This document shows, one piece after another, positions 20,742 to 32,040 of a stretch of 64,000 nucleotides of DNA (positions are counted from its first letter, which is position 1; each line of letters begins with the position of its first letter). This stretch comes from Dendrolimus kikuchii (lineage: Eukaryota; Arthropoda; Insecta; Lepidoptera; Lasiocampidae), in contig CM034394.1 of NCBI GenBank assembly GCA_019925095.2, positions 26,958,272 through 27,022,271 on the forward strand, read 5' to 3'. The translations under genes were made by a program, and so were the position numbers. The notes beneath the pieces were generated by a model. The model saw only the letters and a program-made list of their open reading frames with translations, had not been told where the DNA came from and did not search any database.

Positions 20742-21338
20742 ACATACATACATAACTTCACGCCAGTTCCCTTGCGGGGTAGGCACGGACAGCAGAGCGC
20801 CATTCAGGCTTATTCTTACACACCTCACTCGCTTCTTTGACATTCATAGCTCTTGTCATTTTATTTTATTTGGGGGGCTAACAGCTATCATTATTAATAA
20901 CTAAAAATAAAATAGGTTTAGAGAAGCTATTAATAAGCCTCCACAGATAACAGTAGAAATAAGAAGAGAAGAAAAAGAATGAAAATTATACATAGAAACA
21001 ATGATAAAAATAGACATAAGGTACTTAAACTAATAAATCCGAGTTTGAATAGAACTTGACCAACTTTGCGCTAAACAGTGCTACACTATTAGTAAATTAG
21101 TCTAAGTCTATATCTTCTAACCGAGTTTGAATAGAACTTGACCAACTTTGCACGCTAAACTGTTTTTAAGGCTTCTGTGAAATAAACACGATCAATTTGA
21201 TCATGGAAGGTGTGTCCATGGAAGGTGTGTCCACGACTTCTGCATCCATCCACTTTTGCATTGTCATTCTTTCATCATGCATTCTTTCCACATGCCCGAA
21301 CCACTGGAGCATTCCTTTCCTTACCTTCACCCGCACGC
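20742..21338 (-). mobile_element. (GTAT)n LINE fragment, interrupted
   Basis: 3' end at 20742-20858 and further 5' sequence at about 21180-21338, separated by unrelated AT-rich DNA (20859-21175) that resembles 48905-49060. Either a later insertion or two fragments. Confidence 0.7.
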
Positions 21339-21591
21339 AACAAGTTTTCTGTAAAATCGCGAAATATTGAAAGACACGCATTTCTCGAGCAAAATGTGCT
21401 TCAATGAAGACTTCCTACGCTTCACAAGAAGTGTTTGTTTGGCGATTATTATTAAGATAAATAATTGTTGGTAGGACCAAAACACACGGCATTTTAAAAA
21501 CGTCATATATTTTCATTTGACAACATTCACGAATCTCGTACTTTTCTCGCGAGGTTATGAAGCAGCTCAAACAGTCCAGTTGACTTCTTAC

Positions 21592-21633
21592 CTGATATCG
21601 GAAGTCTCTTTCATTGGCTTGTTTCGCTTTCCT
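21592..21633 (-). CDS. Trpgamma: Trpgamma 42-base microexon
   Basis: A 14-codon exon, RKAKQANERDFRYQ, bounded by 'tgttgtttcag' on the 5' side and 'gtaaga' on the 3' side, phase 0 at both ends. It fits between ...HMRTIR (24186) and AIMRNLVRRYV (19924) and supplies the basic, coil-forming link expected there in insect TRPC proteins. Because its length is a multiple of three and both neighbours are phase 0, skipping it would leave the frame open, so it may be alternatively spliced. It is too short for most gene finders. Confidence 0.85.
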
Positions 21634-21639
21634 CTGAAA

Positions 21640-21990
21640 CAACACACCAAACGTAGGTATTATATCTGTAGGAATCGTATTTGTTATTACAAAATATAGT
21701 TTTTGGCGGGAACTGGAAGGAGATGTTGTGCTGTGCAGTTTTATTTTCTAAAAATGTGTAAAATTACACTAAAATGAACAATAGTTGTAGGATATTGATA
21801 GTTTTTGAGTAGTAATTATGTGAACTGTATAGTCAAATGTGGCCTTTCGAGTTGTCACAAGAACACACTAGCTGATTACCTACAGTTCAGCTGTGCTATA
21901 CATAGGCTTAAGGAAATGAAGAAACTATATTGTAAACTAAGATCTGGCTTAAAGGCCTAGCTGCCAAGCCATAAACTTAAATAAAATAAT
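21640..21990. other. Intron DNA, no gene seen
   Basis: Nothing beyond AT-rich sequence next to the microexon acceptor. Confidence 0.45.
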
Positions 21991-21994
21991 AAAA

Positions 21995-22790
21995 ATTATT
22001 ATAAAATAACCATATGACGGAAGTAGTCAATAACCGGATAGAGTATTCTTTCACGTAGTAATCGGAAGTCGTATAACCGGATGTCAACGTAGAAGCATTT
22101 TTTTTATTGCAGGAGTTCAGCAGACAGGCAGACGGCCCACTTGATGGAAAGCGGTTACCATCGCCTATAGACATTTGCAACACCAAAGGTGCTACAAATG
22201 CGCTGCTGCTCTCTTAAAGGAGACTGGAACCTGGTCACTAATGCCGGAACACAACACAAGGTTGTTATGGCGGCATACTCTAGACCAGGGGTGGTCGCCA
22301 TCCAGTCGGGCAAATGCCCTACCACCTTTATTATTAAGCTAACGGATATCGGAAATGGAGTAACCGGTTATTGGAAGTTAATACGTATGGCGGAAGTTGG
22401 TTTTATGAAGGAAGTGAAACTGAGTGGCGCCACAGCATTACCGGATGGCGTCACTGCGGCGCGCTAGAGGCCCTTATAAATACTGGGTGTTCGGGCAGAG
22501 GAGGGGCAGTCGACATTAGTAGTCTTGGACGAGGAGCACATAATATACTGCGGTCGATAATTACTGCTTGATAATCGCAGTATGCTTGGAGGGCAAATTG
22601 CTGCTCGACACCTGACAAGTGTGGATGCAACTCTTGGAGTTGTCCTAATATTTCTGTGTATTATTGTGCTATATTTAATTTCGTAATTGTGACAATTTTA
22701 GTGTAATAAACTTTGATGATAATATTTCAGATTATTATTGCGTTATTCTCGAAGCGTCATTCGTTCGCTCCCGGCGTGAACCCGACATAT
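21995..22790 (+). repeat. Solo LTR-like repeat, copy with family B inserted
   Basis: Forward counterpart of 2385-2905: 'ccatatgacggaagtagtca', TATA box 'cccttataaatactgggtgt', polyadenylation signal 'taataaactttg', then 'cattcgttcgctcccggcgtg'. Interrupted at 22100-22327 by retroposon B. Confidence 0.62.
22100..22327 (-). mobile_element. Retroposon family B inside the LTR-like repeat
   Basis: T-run and 'attgcaggagttcagcagac' to 'gggcaaatgccctaccacc', reversed and truncated. It splits 'agaagcattt' from 'tttattattaagctaac', which are contiguous in the copy at 2385. Confidence 0.88.
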
Positions 22791-22799
22791 CCATAAATC

Positions 22800-23180
22800 T
22801 TTATTCTGCCTAAATATTTACATCATCTGTATTCGTATAGAGAGATGCATCTCAGACCACGCACAGTGGAAAGAGTTTTGTAGAGGAAACATAGGCATAA
22901 TAATATGAAAGTGCCTGTTTGCAATGTTAAAATAACAGCTTTTTACTAAATGCAGAAAGTATATATAGTACTAGAGTTTACCCCCGGCTGCGCCGCGGAT
23001 CAACCTCTAGTGCGTATCTCTTGTTTGAAGAGCAAGTGGTACAGGTTACATTGTATTAAGTTTGTATGTATTTGCCCCCGAAAGATTCACTTCATTTTAT
23101 ATCGCAAACTATACCACCCCCGTCTATATGTAAACTACACAAATGACAAAACTTGTCAAAAATGACAAAATAGATAACAT
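22800..23180. other. Intron DNA, no gene seen
   Basis: No supported feature; 22980-23000 has a short GC-rich piece common in dispersed repeats ('acccccggctgcgccgcgg'). Confidence 0.4.
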
Positions 23181-23775
23181 GGACCAAGTGGACCCAGTGG
23201 ACAAAATCACAAAACCTGTCCTAGTTTCCCGGATAAACTTTACATAAATCTATCCCAAAATGTATCCCATTATCCGGGATAAAAAGTATCCCTTGGCCAC
23301 TCTCGGTATTCAAATTATATATGTACCGAGTTTCAGCCAAATCGGTCCAATAGTCTTTCCATAAAAGGATAACAAACAAGAAGACGAATATATTTTTATC
23401 CCGGAAACTATCCCATTTTTCGGGATAAAAAAATATCCTATGTTCATTCTCGGCATCGAAAGTATATATATATACTGAATTTCAGCTAAATCGGTCCAGT
23501 AGTTTTTCCGTGAAAACGGAACAGACAGACAGAGTTACTTTCGCATTTATAATATTAATAGGGATTTATATCAAAAAATTTATATCCATTTTTAAATATT
23601 TTATCTGTCTGTCTGGATGTTCCGACTAATCTTTGAAATGGCTGGACCGATTTTGACGAAACTTTCACTGGCAGATAGTTGATGTTATAAGGAGTAAATT
23701 AGGCTACTATTTTACATTTATTTTAAGGTTGCGCGAAAAAAAAATCCACGCGGAACGAGGTCGCGGGCATAGATA
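23181..23775 (+). repeat. Interspersed repeat family E and neighbour
   Basis: 23190-23570 is the second good copy of family E (compare 6466-6835) with only two 9-bp units. 23576-23775 matches 5945-6120. Confidence 0.7.
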
Positions 23776-23876
23776 GGTTTACATATAATAAATCGGATTC
23801 TTGTCTAAATAAGGAATATGAAAAAAAAAAACTAGACTAAAAAAAGCAATCTCTAATCATTCAAAGTCGACTTTTT

Positions 23877-24127
23877 TATAGCTTGGGTTCAGCAGACAGG
23901 TCCACCTGATGGAAAGCGGTTACCATCGCCTATGGACATTTGCAACACCAAAGGCCCTACAAATGCGATACTGCTCTCTAAAGGGAGACTGGAACCTGGC
24001 CACTAATGCCGGAACACAACTCAAGATTTTTATGGAGCCATACTCTAGACCAGGGGTGGTAGCCATCCAGTCGGGCAAATGCCCTACCGCCCGGCTGCAG
24101 GAAATTTTTTCTCCGTCCTGCACAGAT
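23877..24127 (-). mobile_element. Retroposon family B, copy
   Basis: Reversed, with deletions ('gggttcagcagacaggtcca' start; a shortened far end 'ctccgtcctgcacagat'). Lies about 60 bases from the TRP-box exon. Confidence 0.82.
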
Positions 24128-24185
24128 TAAAAGTGGAGTTGTAATCACAGTTATTGTATAGAGCAGTAATTATAAGGCCGTTTAC

Positions 24186-24377
24186 CCTGATGGTCCTCAT
24201 GTGCTCGCGCTTGGCCCTGGTCTGGCTGCAGAGCCGGCGCTGCAGCCAGCGCCACGCGTACAGCAGCGACTTGGGGGAAGGCACCACGTTGAAGGGCGGC
24301 GGCGCGGTGCCGCCCTCCTCGAAGTAGCTGATCCATAACTTGCTCCTAGCGAACTTCCACTCCACGTCCGCTCTTTC
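24186..24377 (-). CDS. Trpgamma: Trpgamma exon: TRP box and proline-rich segment
   Basis: Exactly 64 codons, phase 0 to phase 0. After 'gttcgtccag' it reads [26 protein letters not shown] is the TRP box that follows S6 and couples gating. [20 protein letters not shown] is the second conserved block, and the basic stretch [21 protein letters not shown] closes the exon before 'gtaaac' (24185). The exon is flanked closely by two copies of the poly(A)-signal retroposon (23877-24127 and 24449-24691). Confidence 0.95.
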
Positions 24378-24448
24378 CTGGACGAACAACAATCTTCATA
24401 TTAGTCGTATTTTCCACGTATGATCCTTAATACTGTACCTGCAGGGGT

Positions 24449-24691
24449 TTTTTATTGCAAGAGCTCAGCAGACAGGCAGACGGCCCACTTGATGGAAAGC
24501 GGTTACCATCGCCTATAGGCATTTGCAACACCAAAGGTGTTGCTTGCTGCTACAAATGCGCTGCTGCTTTCTTAAGTGAGACTGGAACCTGGTCACTAAT
24601 GCCGGAACACAACTCAAGGTTGTTATGGTGACAAACTTTAGACCAGGGGTGGTAGCCATCCAGTCGGGCAAATACCCTACCACCTGGCTGT
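24449..24691 (-). mobile_element. Retroposon family B, truncated copy
   Basis: 'ttttttattgcaagagctca' to 'taccctaccacctggctgta', reversed. Confidence 0.85.
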
Positions 24692-24753
24692 AAAAGGGTG
24701 CCCAGAAGGATGGCGACACTACCTATCGCCACACTGATCCGTTGTCCGCGGTC

Positions 24754-25045
24754 AAGTCGTGGTAGCGTAATGGCTAGCGCACGCGTCCCACACTAGAAGG
24801 TCGCGGGTTGGACCTTGGCCAGAACGTATGCACCACTTAAGCAGTTTTCTGACCTAATGTGCATATTGTTACAATAACCACGTGCTAACAACGGTGAAGG
24901 AAAACGTCGTGATGCAACCTGCACATCGAGATAACCGATGTGTCAAACCTGTCAAGCCGCCTTGGACAAGCGTGGCAAGTATACAGTCCGTTACCCCTAT
25001 AACGGGAGGCCCGAGCCCAGAAGTGGGACATTTATAGGCTGTTAT
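24754..25045 (+). mobile_element. tRNA-derived SINE2
   Basis: 'gtggtagcgtaatggctagc' holds the A box (TAGCGTAATGG); the B box is decayed (GGGTTGGACCTTGG). Ends 'gacatttataggctgttatt' in ATT repeats. Copies at 32820 and 44761 have an intact B box, GGTTCGATCC. Confidence 0.88.
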
Positions 25046-25049
25046 TATT

Positions 25050-25628
25050 ATTTGTAGACCACGGGCCATAAAAATGGCCTGGACTTTTGGAGGGCTTGCG
25101 TGGAGCCATGGGGAGGCCAACACGTAAAGGCCCTTTGACAAATTTAATGCAAATGTGGCGTGACACTCACCGGCGATTATCCCTGTCTACACCATATAGT
25201 AATGCACCCATGGACAAGCCCCGGCCAGTGGAGGACTATTGTGGGAAATGAGGACAAAAAGTGCCAGGCTATTGGGGTGAACTGCTAGTGGTACTAGGGG
25301 TCAGGGAACATGGAAAAATGGGCAGACGGTGACTCGCCACTCCCTGCATGGGCCCCAAAAAATGCCATAGAAGACAGGGGTGGGGGGGGCAACATGGGTG
25401 TGAGTGGCTAAGGGGTGTAGAGAGGTGGGCTGCAGGTTCACCGAAGCTACTTCTGACGTGATGCCATTTATCACTTCCACCCCTGGAGCTTGAGAATTAG
25501 CTCTAGCGATCTCCACTCCGTGCCGGCTGGCTAAGGCAAGCACGGAGGTGGGAGCCTTGTCTTGGCCCCCGGAGTTAGGTACGAGGTGTCGCTACTCACC
25601 TAAGGCTTCGCCACAAAGCCCCCCTGCG
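25050..25628 (-). mobile_element. TAA-flanked retroposon, family X, full copy
   Basis: Reverse of 12541-13163. Starts (on +) 'tagaccacgggccataaaaa' after ATT repeats and ends 'gccacaaagcccccctgcgg' before 'gtattattattg'. Follows directly on SINE2. Confidence 0.82.
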
Positions 25629-25912
25629 GGTATTATTATTGTATACTGATCCGTGGTCGGAACAGTCGATTAGGCGTAATTAAAATGTTTAATAATTATT
25701 ATTAAGTAATGTCTGCTCATTGTTTTAGTAATAGAAATAAATCATTTCTGATCACGCGTTTTATATGCGAAAAATAGCGCATTTTTAGGTCTTGAAATAT
25801 CCTAGGAATTTAAAAGGAATTGCAGCTAGAATGGAACAAACAAACTCATATATGATATGGGCGTTAAATACTAGAACTACTTTGAGAATAATGCGCAAGA
25901 CAATTGACTCAC

Positions 25913-26108
25913 TGAAATCAATTGATATGAATGATTCATCATTGCGATGAGCAAATTCAGCAACACGATGACGTTGATGACAGCGTAAGTGCCGAACATG
26001 AGCATCCCCCAAAACCTGGTGAAGATCTTGATGCCGTCCAGCTCGAAGGACTCCAGGTCCACCAACCCGAACGCAGCCCAGAACAATGTTTGCATTGTCT
26101 CGAACAAA
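25913..26108 (-). CDS. Trpgamma: Trpgamma exon: pore helix, filter and S6
   Basis: 65 codons plus one leading base. It starts after 'gattttcag' with (N)LFETMQTLFWAAFGLVDLE: the pore helix and the FGLVD selectivity region of TRPC channels. FTRFWGMLMFGTYAVINVIV and LLNLLIAMMNHSYQLIS form S6 and its cytoplasmic exit. It ends at the donor 'gtgagt' (25912) in phase 0. The pore sequence is intact, with no stop or frameshift, so the gene looks functional at its most constrained point. Confidence 0.96.
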
Positions 26109-26275
26109 CTGAAAATCATATCACAACTTGCAATTATTTTGTACATTCAAGAGTTTCTGCACCCTGCAATAACAACTTTAAATTAATAAATAACTTTCCA
26201 ACTTTATAACATTTTGACAATTTTGTCTATGGTACGTGTAAAATTTACAAATATATTCAAACATCGATAACAGTA

Positions 26276-26710
26276 TGGAGGGCAGAGGTAAGGGGAATCA
26301 TCTCACATAGGAAAATAATTGAAGAAGTGTCCAGTTGTAAGCTGTAAATAACAGTTCAAAAACCGTCCACAATGGCGCTGGTGTAGACAAAGGGTATGGT
26401 ATGAATGTAGCTGTTGTACACAAATCGAAGTATGCCGAGTTAAAAAATTAATATCTTTGGTGATTAGAGTAGTTGGTGACAGTACACTGTTGTAAAACGT
26501 CAACTATTTACGTAGTACAAAGTAATTTACTAAATATAAGCTCAAAGAATTGTTATGTGAAAACATGAATAGTGATTTTATTGCGTGAATTTTGAATAAT
26601 ATGCTTAGTGATTTACTCGAATAACTTTTGGCGCTTTCTTTAAAATTCACCCTGATGCCAAAGTGGCGCCACCCTAATTTAATGCATTTCGATAGACACT
26701 TCTTCATATA
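26276..26710. repeat. Repeat shared with 50102-51065
   Basis: 'gaagaagtgtccagttgtaa' through 'ctgatgccaaagtggcgcca' is nearly the same as the second copy, which has a LINE inserted. No supported ORF. Confidence 0.75.
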
Positions 26711-26981
26711 CAGCCATGCTGTGTCCTAAGATAATTATGTGAGTCAAGCAACCGCTCTCATTTCAGCATGTCAGTTATGGAAGCAGTTCGAAATTAACAA
26801 GAATCTTTCGGCAAAATGCGTATCAAAACAACATGGTTCTATAAATATTTTTCAATGATAAAAAGTCGAAACTAACAATAGTAGAGGATATGTCACCAGT
26901 TATTATAATAAGAACCAGAAGATAACTGTGTACATACAAGTTATACGAATACTAAATTTAAACTATTAATTTAATTTATTT

Positions 26982-27293
26982 ACATACATAACTTCACGCC
27001 AGTTCCCTTTCAGGGTAGGCACGAACAACAGAGCACCATTTAGGCTTATTCTTACACACCCCACTTGCCTCTTTGACGTTCATAACTCTTGTCATGCACG
27101 CTCGCCTGTTCGTAAGGCTCCTGACATCACCTTCTGCTAGTACCCGATCAATTTGATCATGGAAGGTGTGTCGTGGCCTTCCACGACTTCTGCATCCATC
27201 CACTTTTGCATTGCCATTCTTTCATCATGCATTCTTTCCACATGCCCGAACCACCGGAGCATTCCTTTCCTTACCTTCACCCCGACACTCCCC
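26982..27293 (-). mobile_element. (GTAT)n LINE fragment
   Basis: Reversed; 'acataacttcacgccagttc' to 'ccttaccttcaccccgacac'. Encodes [20 protein letters not shown] on the minus strand, with extra 5' sequence. Confidence 0.85.
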
Positions 27294-27345
27294 CTTAATT
27301 TATTTAATTAATTTAAATTATTATTATTACATTATTTATTTAAAT

Positions 27346-27575
27346 TGACGGCCTCTGTGGTTGAGCGGGCTAAGCCTTTGCCGGCCTACCTCACTGCAAC
27401 GCAGAGGCTCCGGGTTCGATTCCTGGTATAGTAAATTTCGGAAACGTACTTTCTCCGTTATTTACTATGGTCTGGGTGTCTGGGATCGGCCCCAGAGTAG
27501 TCCGTTGTATATTACCCATAACACAAGCGTAATTTGCTTAATTTGGGGATATACAATGTGTGTGTTTCTCTGCCG
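27346..27575 (+). mobile_element. tRNA-derived SINE1, good copy
   Basis: A box TGGTTGAGCGG (27358-27368) and B box GGTTCGATTCC (27413-27423), then the body 'ccgttatttactatggtctg' and the tail 'tgtgtttctctgccgatttt'. Promoter boxes for RNA polymerase III are intact. Confidence 0.92.
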
Positions 27576-27722
27576 ATTTTTTTTTTGTTTTTAAACTCCA
27601 AAATATATTGATAGCTGTCCAAGAACTCGTGTAATATATTCAACTGTCTAAAATATTATAAAATTTTAAACATGCCGTGTCTTTACATTGAAGCTATTTA
27701 AAAAACAAGTGGAATATACTAT

Positions 27723-28129
27723 TGTTACGAGTCGCGAGACTCGAATTAAAATGCCGTTAGAATTACTATAGAGTTTATTAGAACTATACAAACACGCATA
27801 GCACAGGTACAAATATAACCGAACACAACAAGTCCAAACGTAAGGTAAAGGTCGTAATTCATAAAACGCGCAAAGTCCGTCACTAAATGATTCCCGATTG
27901 TAGTACACACGTCTTGCTTCGCCGCGCCATCTTACTCCGACACACCTGGCTAATGACCGCCATAAAATATTACAATACAACAAAGGGCTGTTTTCTAATC
28001 GCAAATTTTAAACACAAAGTAAACAAACGAAGACGACCATAAAAGAAACTAAATGTTAATAGTTCAAATGCCGACGGGTAATAAATGTGCTTTGTTTAAG
28101 TCCTGGTAAGTAAGACCAGAGTCGTAACA
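27723..28129 (-). mobile_element. Solo LTR (TGTTACGA family), 4-bp TSD
   Basis: TGTTACGAGT at the left end and AGTCGTAACA at the right, flanked by CTAT at 27719-27722 and 28130-28133. Reversed relative to 13535-13989: 'ttagaattactatagagttt' is the complement of its 3' part. Confidence 0.9.
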
Positions 28130-28159
28130 CTATAATATATAAACGATGCATTTTTTTTT

Positions 28160-28425
28160 CTTGTCTGTTTGTTCGGGGATTACGTAAAAACTACTGGGCC
28201 AACTACGATGCGGTTTTCGCTGATCGACAGCAAATTCTACTTTTACTACTTTTTATCCCAAGAATCCTGCGGGAAATTTTCTGGGAATGATTTTAAATGG
28301 CCAAATCGAATCCAGTGTGATTTTTTACAGATCGCTAGGAAATTTTATGTAATAAAATGTGTGATATTTTTTATCCCGGGAATTTTCCCGGGAGCAGTTT
28401 TTAGTTGTCCGGGTGCATAAAAATT
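28160..28425 (+). repeat. Dispersed repeat fragment (gggaattttcccggga)
   Basis: Similar, in reverse, to 36930-37350. AT-rich with a conserved 'atcgacagcaaattctactt'. Confidence 0.5.
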
Positions 28426-28494
28426 AGCTTATTCCTATACTGTTTCCACTAAAACGATAGCTTACATTTTAAATGCTACGGTACTTTGTGTCCT

Positions 28495-29325
28495 GCGAAT
28501 CCAAAAGAATCTAAAAGTCCAATAATGTAACCCAAGGTGTAAAAAAATGACCCGAAAAAATCCTTACACGGCGTGCGCTGCGAAAACTATTGATTATAAA
28601 ACAAAACAATGTACTACCACTTTGCAGAACATCAATTATATTATAATTGTCTACAAAAAATATCGCGTAACCATATGTCTAACTATTGTAGTTATCTCAC
28701 AGTAAGTGTTTTCTTTTATTTTTTTTAATAATAAAAATGCCCACGCTTCAAAAACTCTTTATTTTGTACCTTGGTATTAATCCTTATCAAAATAAATTAC
28801 TCCATATTCAAGACGAATTCAATACCTCTCTAGAACTTTTTGAATTATTCAATTCGGACGTTTCATCCAAAAGATATCGCGATATTTAAAATGTAAGTAT
28901 TAGTGTTGTAGCCAAATGTATTAAATATTATTTGATTGAAAAATTTTTTCAGTGTCGGATATCCCATTTATCGAGGAAGGCTATAGGCTATATATCTTTT
29001 TTTTTTAAAGACACAAACTTAATAATAATAATCGGCATTCAAACACACACATTGTGTATCTCCAAATTAAGCAAGTTACGCTTGTGTTATGGGTAATATA
29101 CAACGGACTACTCTGGGGCCGATCCCAGACACCCAGACCATAGTAAATAACGGAGAAAATACGTTTCTGCAATTTACTATACCAGGAATCGAACCCGGAG
29201 CCTGTACGTCACAGAGGCCGTCAAATCACGCTAATACCAATAGGAGCGGAGCGCCAATGAAGAATGTTTCAAAATCAGAAGGTTTTGAAAGCAAATTCCA
29301 CGCGGACGACGTCGCGAGCACAGCT
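28495..29325 (-). repeat. Interspersed repeat family D, long copy
   Basis: 'agtccaataatgtaacccaa' to 'gtcgcgagcacagctagtat', with SINE1 inserted at 29025-29223. Confidence 0.75.
29025..29223 (-). mobile_element. tRNA-derived SINE1 nested in family D
   Basis: Follows (AAT)n; B box GGTTCGATTCC on the minus strand near 29190. Truncated on the A-box side; it interrupts family D between 'atatatctttttttttt' and 'atcacgctaataccaatagg'. Confidence 0.82.
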
Positions 29326-29880
29326 AGTATACATATATAGGTAAACATAAAACGCAAAACCAGTCTCACTTGTATAGCTATATCGGTACGTAGAGCAAAT
29401 AATGCGAGAACATCTAAATCAGTCAGTTCGTCAGAGACGGCATCGGACAGTAACTAGGCTGTTTGGTTTAATAGGCCCACCGTTGCCGACACGTAACGTT
29501 TCGGACGTACACAAGGAGGTGGCACCGCGCCAACTATTCCATCACTAAGCTCTTGACTATCGACATTTAATAGGGGGAAATAAGTAAACATTATGTAAAT
29601 ACAATCGCCTTATCCGAGCATATCTGGCATTTGTCCATGATGGTGGAATGTCCGGGGAATACGAATCGTGAATTGTGCCGGGGGGGAGCGATAACAATTT
29701 CGGCTGAGCAACAGGCTATTGGAGGAAATAAGGGCTTTTTCTCATAAAGACAACAACTGTGCATAATATTTATGAGTAACGTTGATACGACACCTTTTAT
29801 CTATTATTACACGTTTATTATAGTGATTAAAATAAATTGTCATTTTATTTATGTAATTTTCGTATAATTGTATATTTATT
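29326..29880. other. Intron DNA, no gene seen
   Basis: Unassigned, moderately GC-rich at 29470-29530. Confidence 0.4.
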
Positions 29881-29884
29881 ATTT

Positions 29885-30202
29885 GAGAGTTGGTCTGAAA
29901 GAGAGTGTCGGGGTGAAGGTAAGGAAAGGAATGCTCCGGTGGTTCGGGCATGTGGAAAGAATGACAATGCAAAGTGGATGGATGTAGAAGTCGTGAAAGG
30001 CCACGACACACCTTCCATGATCAAATTGATCGTGTACTAGCAGAAGGTGATGTCAGGAGCCTTAAGAACAGACGAGCTTGCATGACAAGAGTTATCAATG
30101 TCAAAGAAGCGAGTGAGGTGTGTAAGAATAAGCCTGACTGGCGCTCTGTTGTTCGTTCCTACCCCGCAAGGGAACTGGCGTGAAGTTATGTATGTATGTA
30201 TT
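29885..30202 (+). mobile_element. (GTAT)n LINE fragment
   Basis: 'gagttggtctgaaagagagt' to the GTAT tail; encodes RVLAEGDVRSLKNRRACMTR and PARELA. Missing 'catgatgaaagaatg' relative to longer copies. Confidence 0.87.
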
Positions 30203-30675
30203 TTTTGTAATTAACTATTTGAGCCAATTTTTATAATATAAATTATTTTTTTGTGGAAACTTGATTGATATATGTATTAATTTTGTGTTTTATATTTAAG
30301 AATATCAATTATTGTATGTTTCCCAAACAAATTAAATAAATAAATAATCATTATCTTTTAATAGCTGTCCCGGCAGACGTTGTTCTGCCCTGAAAAAATA
30401 AAAACCTAGGCCCCGATTCTAGTGCCATCTACCGGTTCCAATTGTGAGTTTAAACCATCCGGGGACCCACTTAAACACACAAAAACAAAATCATCAAAAT
30501 TGGCTAAGGAGATTAGGAGAATCCTAGAACCCGATCCCAGCGCCACCTACCGGTTCCAGTTGTAAATCTAAACCATCCGGAGAGCTACCTAAACACACAC
30601 ACAAAAGTAGATAGATAGATAACACTTTATTGTACACCATTACAGAAAACTTCCGAACTAGTATTATAATAATTG
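30203..30675. other. Intron DNA with short repeat fragments
   Basis: 30410-30600 has two reversed copies of the block seen at 16195-16470. No gene. Confidence 0.4.
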
Positions 30676-30805
30676 TAAAGAAGTGACTAAACAACCCATA
30701 GCCAGGTGATGGGGCATTTGTCCGACTGGATGGCTACCACCCCTGGTCTAAAACATGTCGCCATAACAACCTTGAGTTGTGTTCCGACATCAGTGACCAG
30801 GTTCC
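30676..30805 (+). mobile_element. Retroposon family B, internal fragment
   Basis: 'agtgactaaacaacccatag' to 'gtgaccaggttccac'; both ends missing. Confidence 0.75.
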
Positions 30806-30994
30806 ACAAAAAGTTTAATCAAAATCGGTAAAGTCGTTCTCAAGTTATGTGCGTACATACATTTGTACGATTCATTTTTATATATAAGAAGATGATGACA
30901 TAAAGAGACAGTAAAATAAAGCAAGAACTCGAAACAAGAGCACTTAACAACACAATTTACTATGCGATATGTTTATACCATACTATTATATAAG

Positions 30995-31299
30995 TGTTGC
31001 GGAGAGTACCCCCCTCGGGCGCCGGAGCACACCTCTCCGCGCCCCGCATACCGCCGACGCCCATAGCTCGCACAATTAGCAGCTAGGCGTCGGACGGAAC
31101 GCGGAATATAAAGCGGCCTTGAAGGCCGGAAAAAAAGACATTTTAAACCATTCTCACTCGACTCTCTCGCACAATTACTTGGTTATTCCAATACGTACTT
31201 CTTTTATGTATAATTTAATTTATATAAATGGTTTAATAATAATGATACAGTCCAGTTTATATCGAGTTTCATTTTTAAAAGAAGCAACTGTCACCAATA
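30995..31299 (+). mobile_element. Solo LTR related to the BEL/Pao element, 5-bp TSD
   Basis: Begins TGTTGCGGAGAG and ends GTCACCAATA, like the LTRs at 53545 and 59321, and is flanked by ATAAG at 30990-30994 and 31300-31304. It shares 'gccccgcataccgccgacgc' but differs in the middle, so it is an older relative. It gives independent proof of the LTR ends. Confidence 0.92.
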
Positions 31300-31511
31300 A
31301 TAAGCATCCACGATGCTATACTATAGCACTCCCATCAATACGTTTGCAAATTGGCATTACTGACCTGAATCAAATCTTTCTGTTGACTACAGAACTACTT
31401 TACAGCAGTACTGGCGAATTTGCAATAAACATACTTTATGATAGATATTTGTCAAAGGTCAAGATCACTGCAACGAAATGGAAGTTTATCTTCATTTAAT
31501 ACGATAAAGAT

Positions 31512-31803
31512 TCTTTTTTATTTTTTTTATTGCAGGAGTTTAGCAGACAGGCAGACGGCCCACTTGACGGAAAGCGGTTATCATCAGCTATGAACATATG
31601 CGCAGTTGTTCTCTTAAGGGAGACTGGAACCTGGTCATTAATGCCGGAACACAACTCAAAGTTATAATGGCAGCATGCTCTAGACCAGGGGTGCTAGCCA
31701 TCCATTCGGGCAAATTCCCTACCACCTGGCTGTGGAATGCCTCTTAGGACAGGCCACCCGGCCGCAGGAAATTGTATTCTTTCTCCGTTCCTGCACGGAT
31801 AGA
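31512..31803 (-). mobile_element. Retroposon family B, copy
   Basis: 'ttttttattgcaggagttta' to 'ttctccgttcctgcacggat', reversed, with a short deletion at 31595. Confidence 0.85.
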
Positions 31804-31804
31804 A

Positions 31805-31955
<151 letters not shown>

Positions 31956-32040
31956 GTATTTTAGAATATTTATTTACATATATCGTATTAGTATAATTTT
32001 CTTTCTAATATTACAATAATAACTACTATTATATACACAT

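Noticed and set aside
27346..27430. Possible real tRNA genes at A/B box pairs (also 32820, 40478, 44761)
   Set aside because: No cloverleaf acceptor stem or anticodon arm pairing; the same body and tail recur in many copies, so these are SINE heads.
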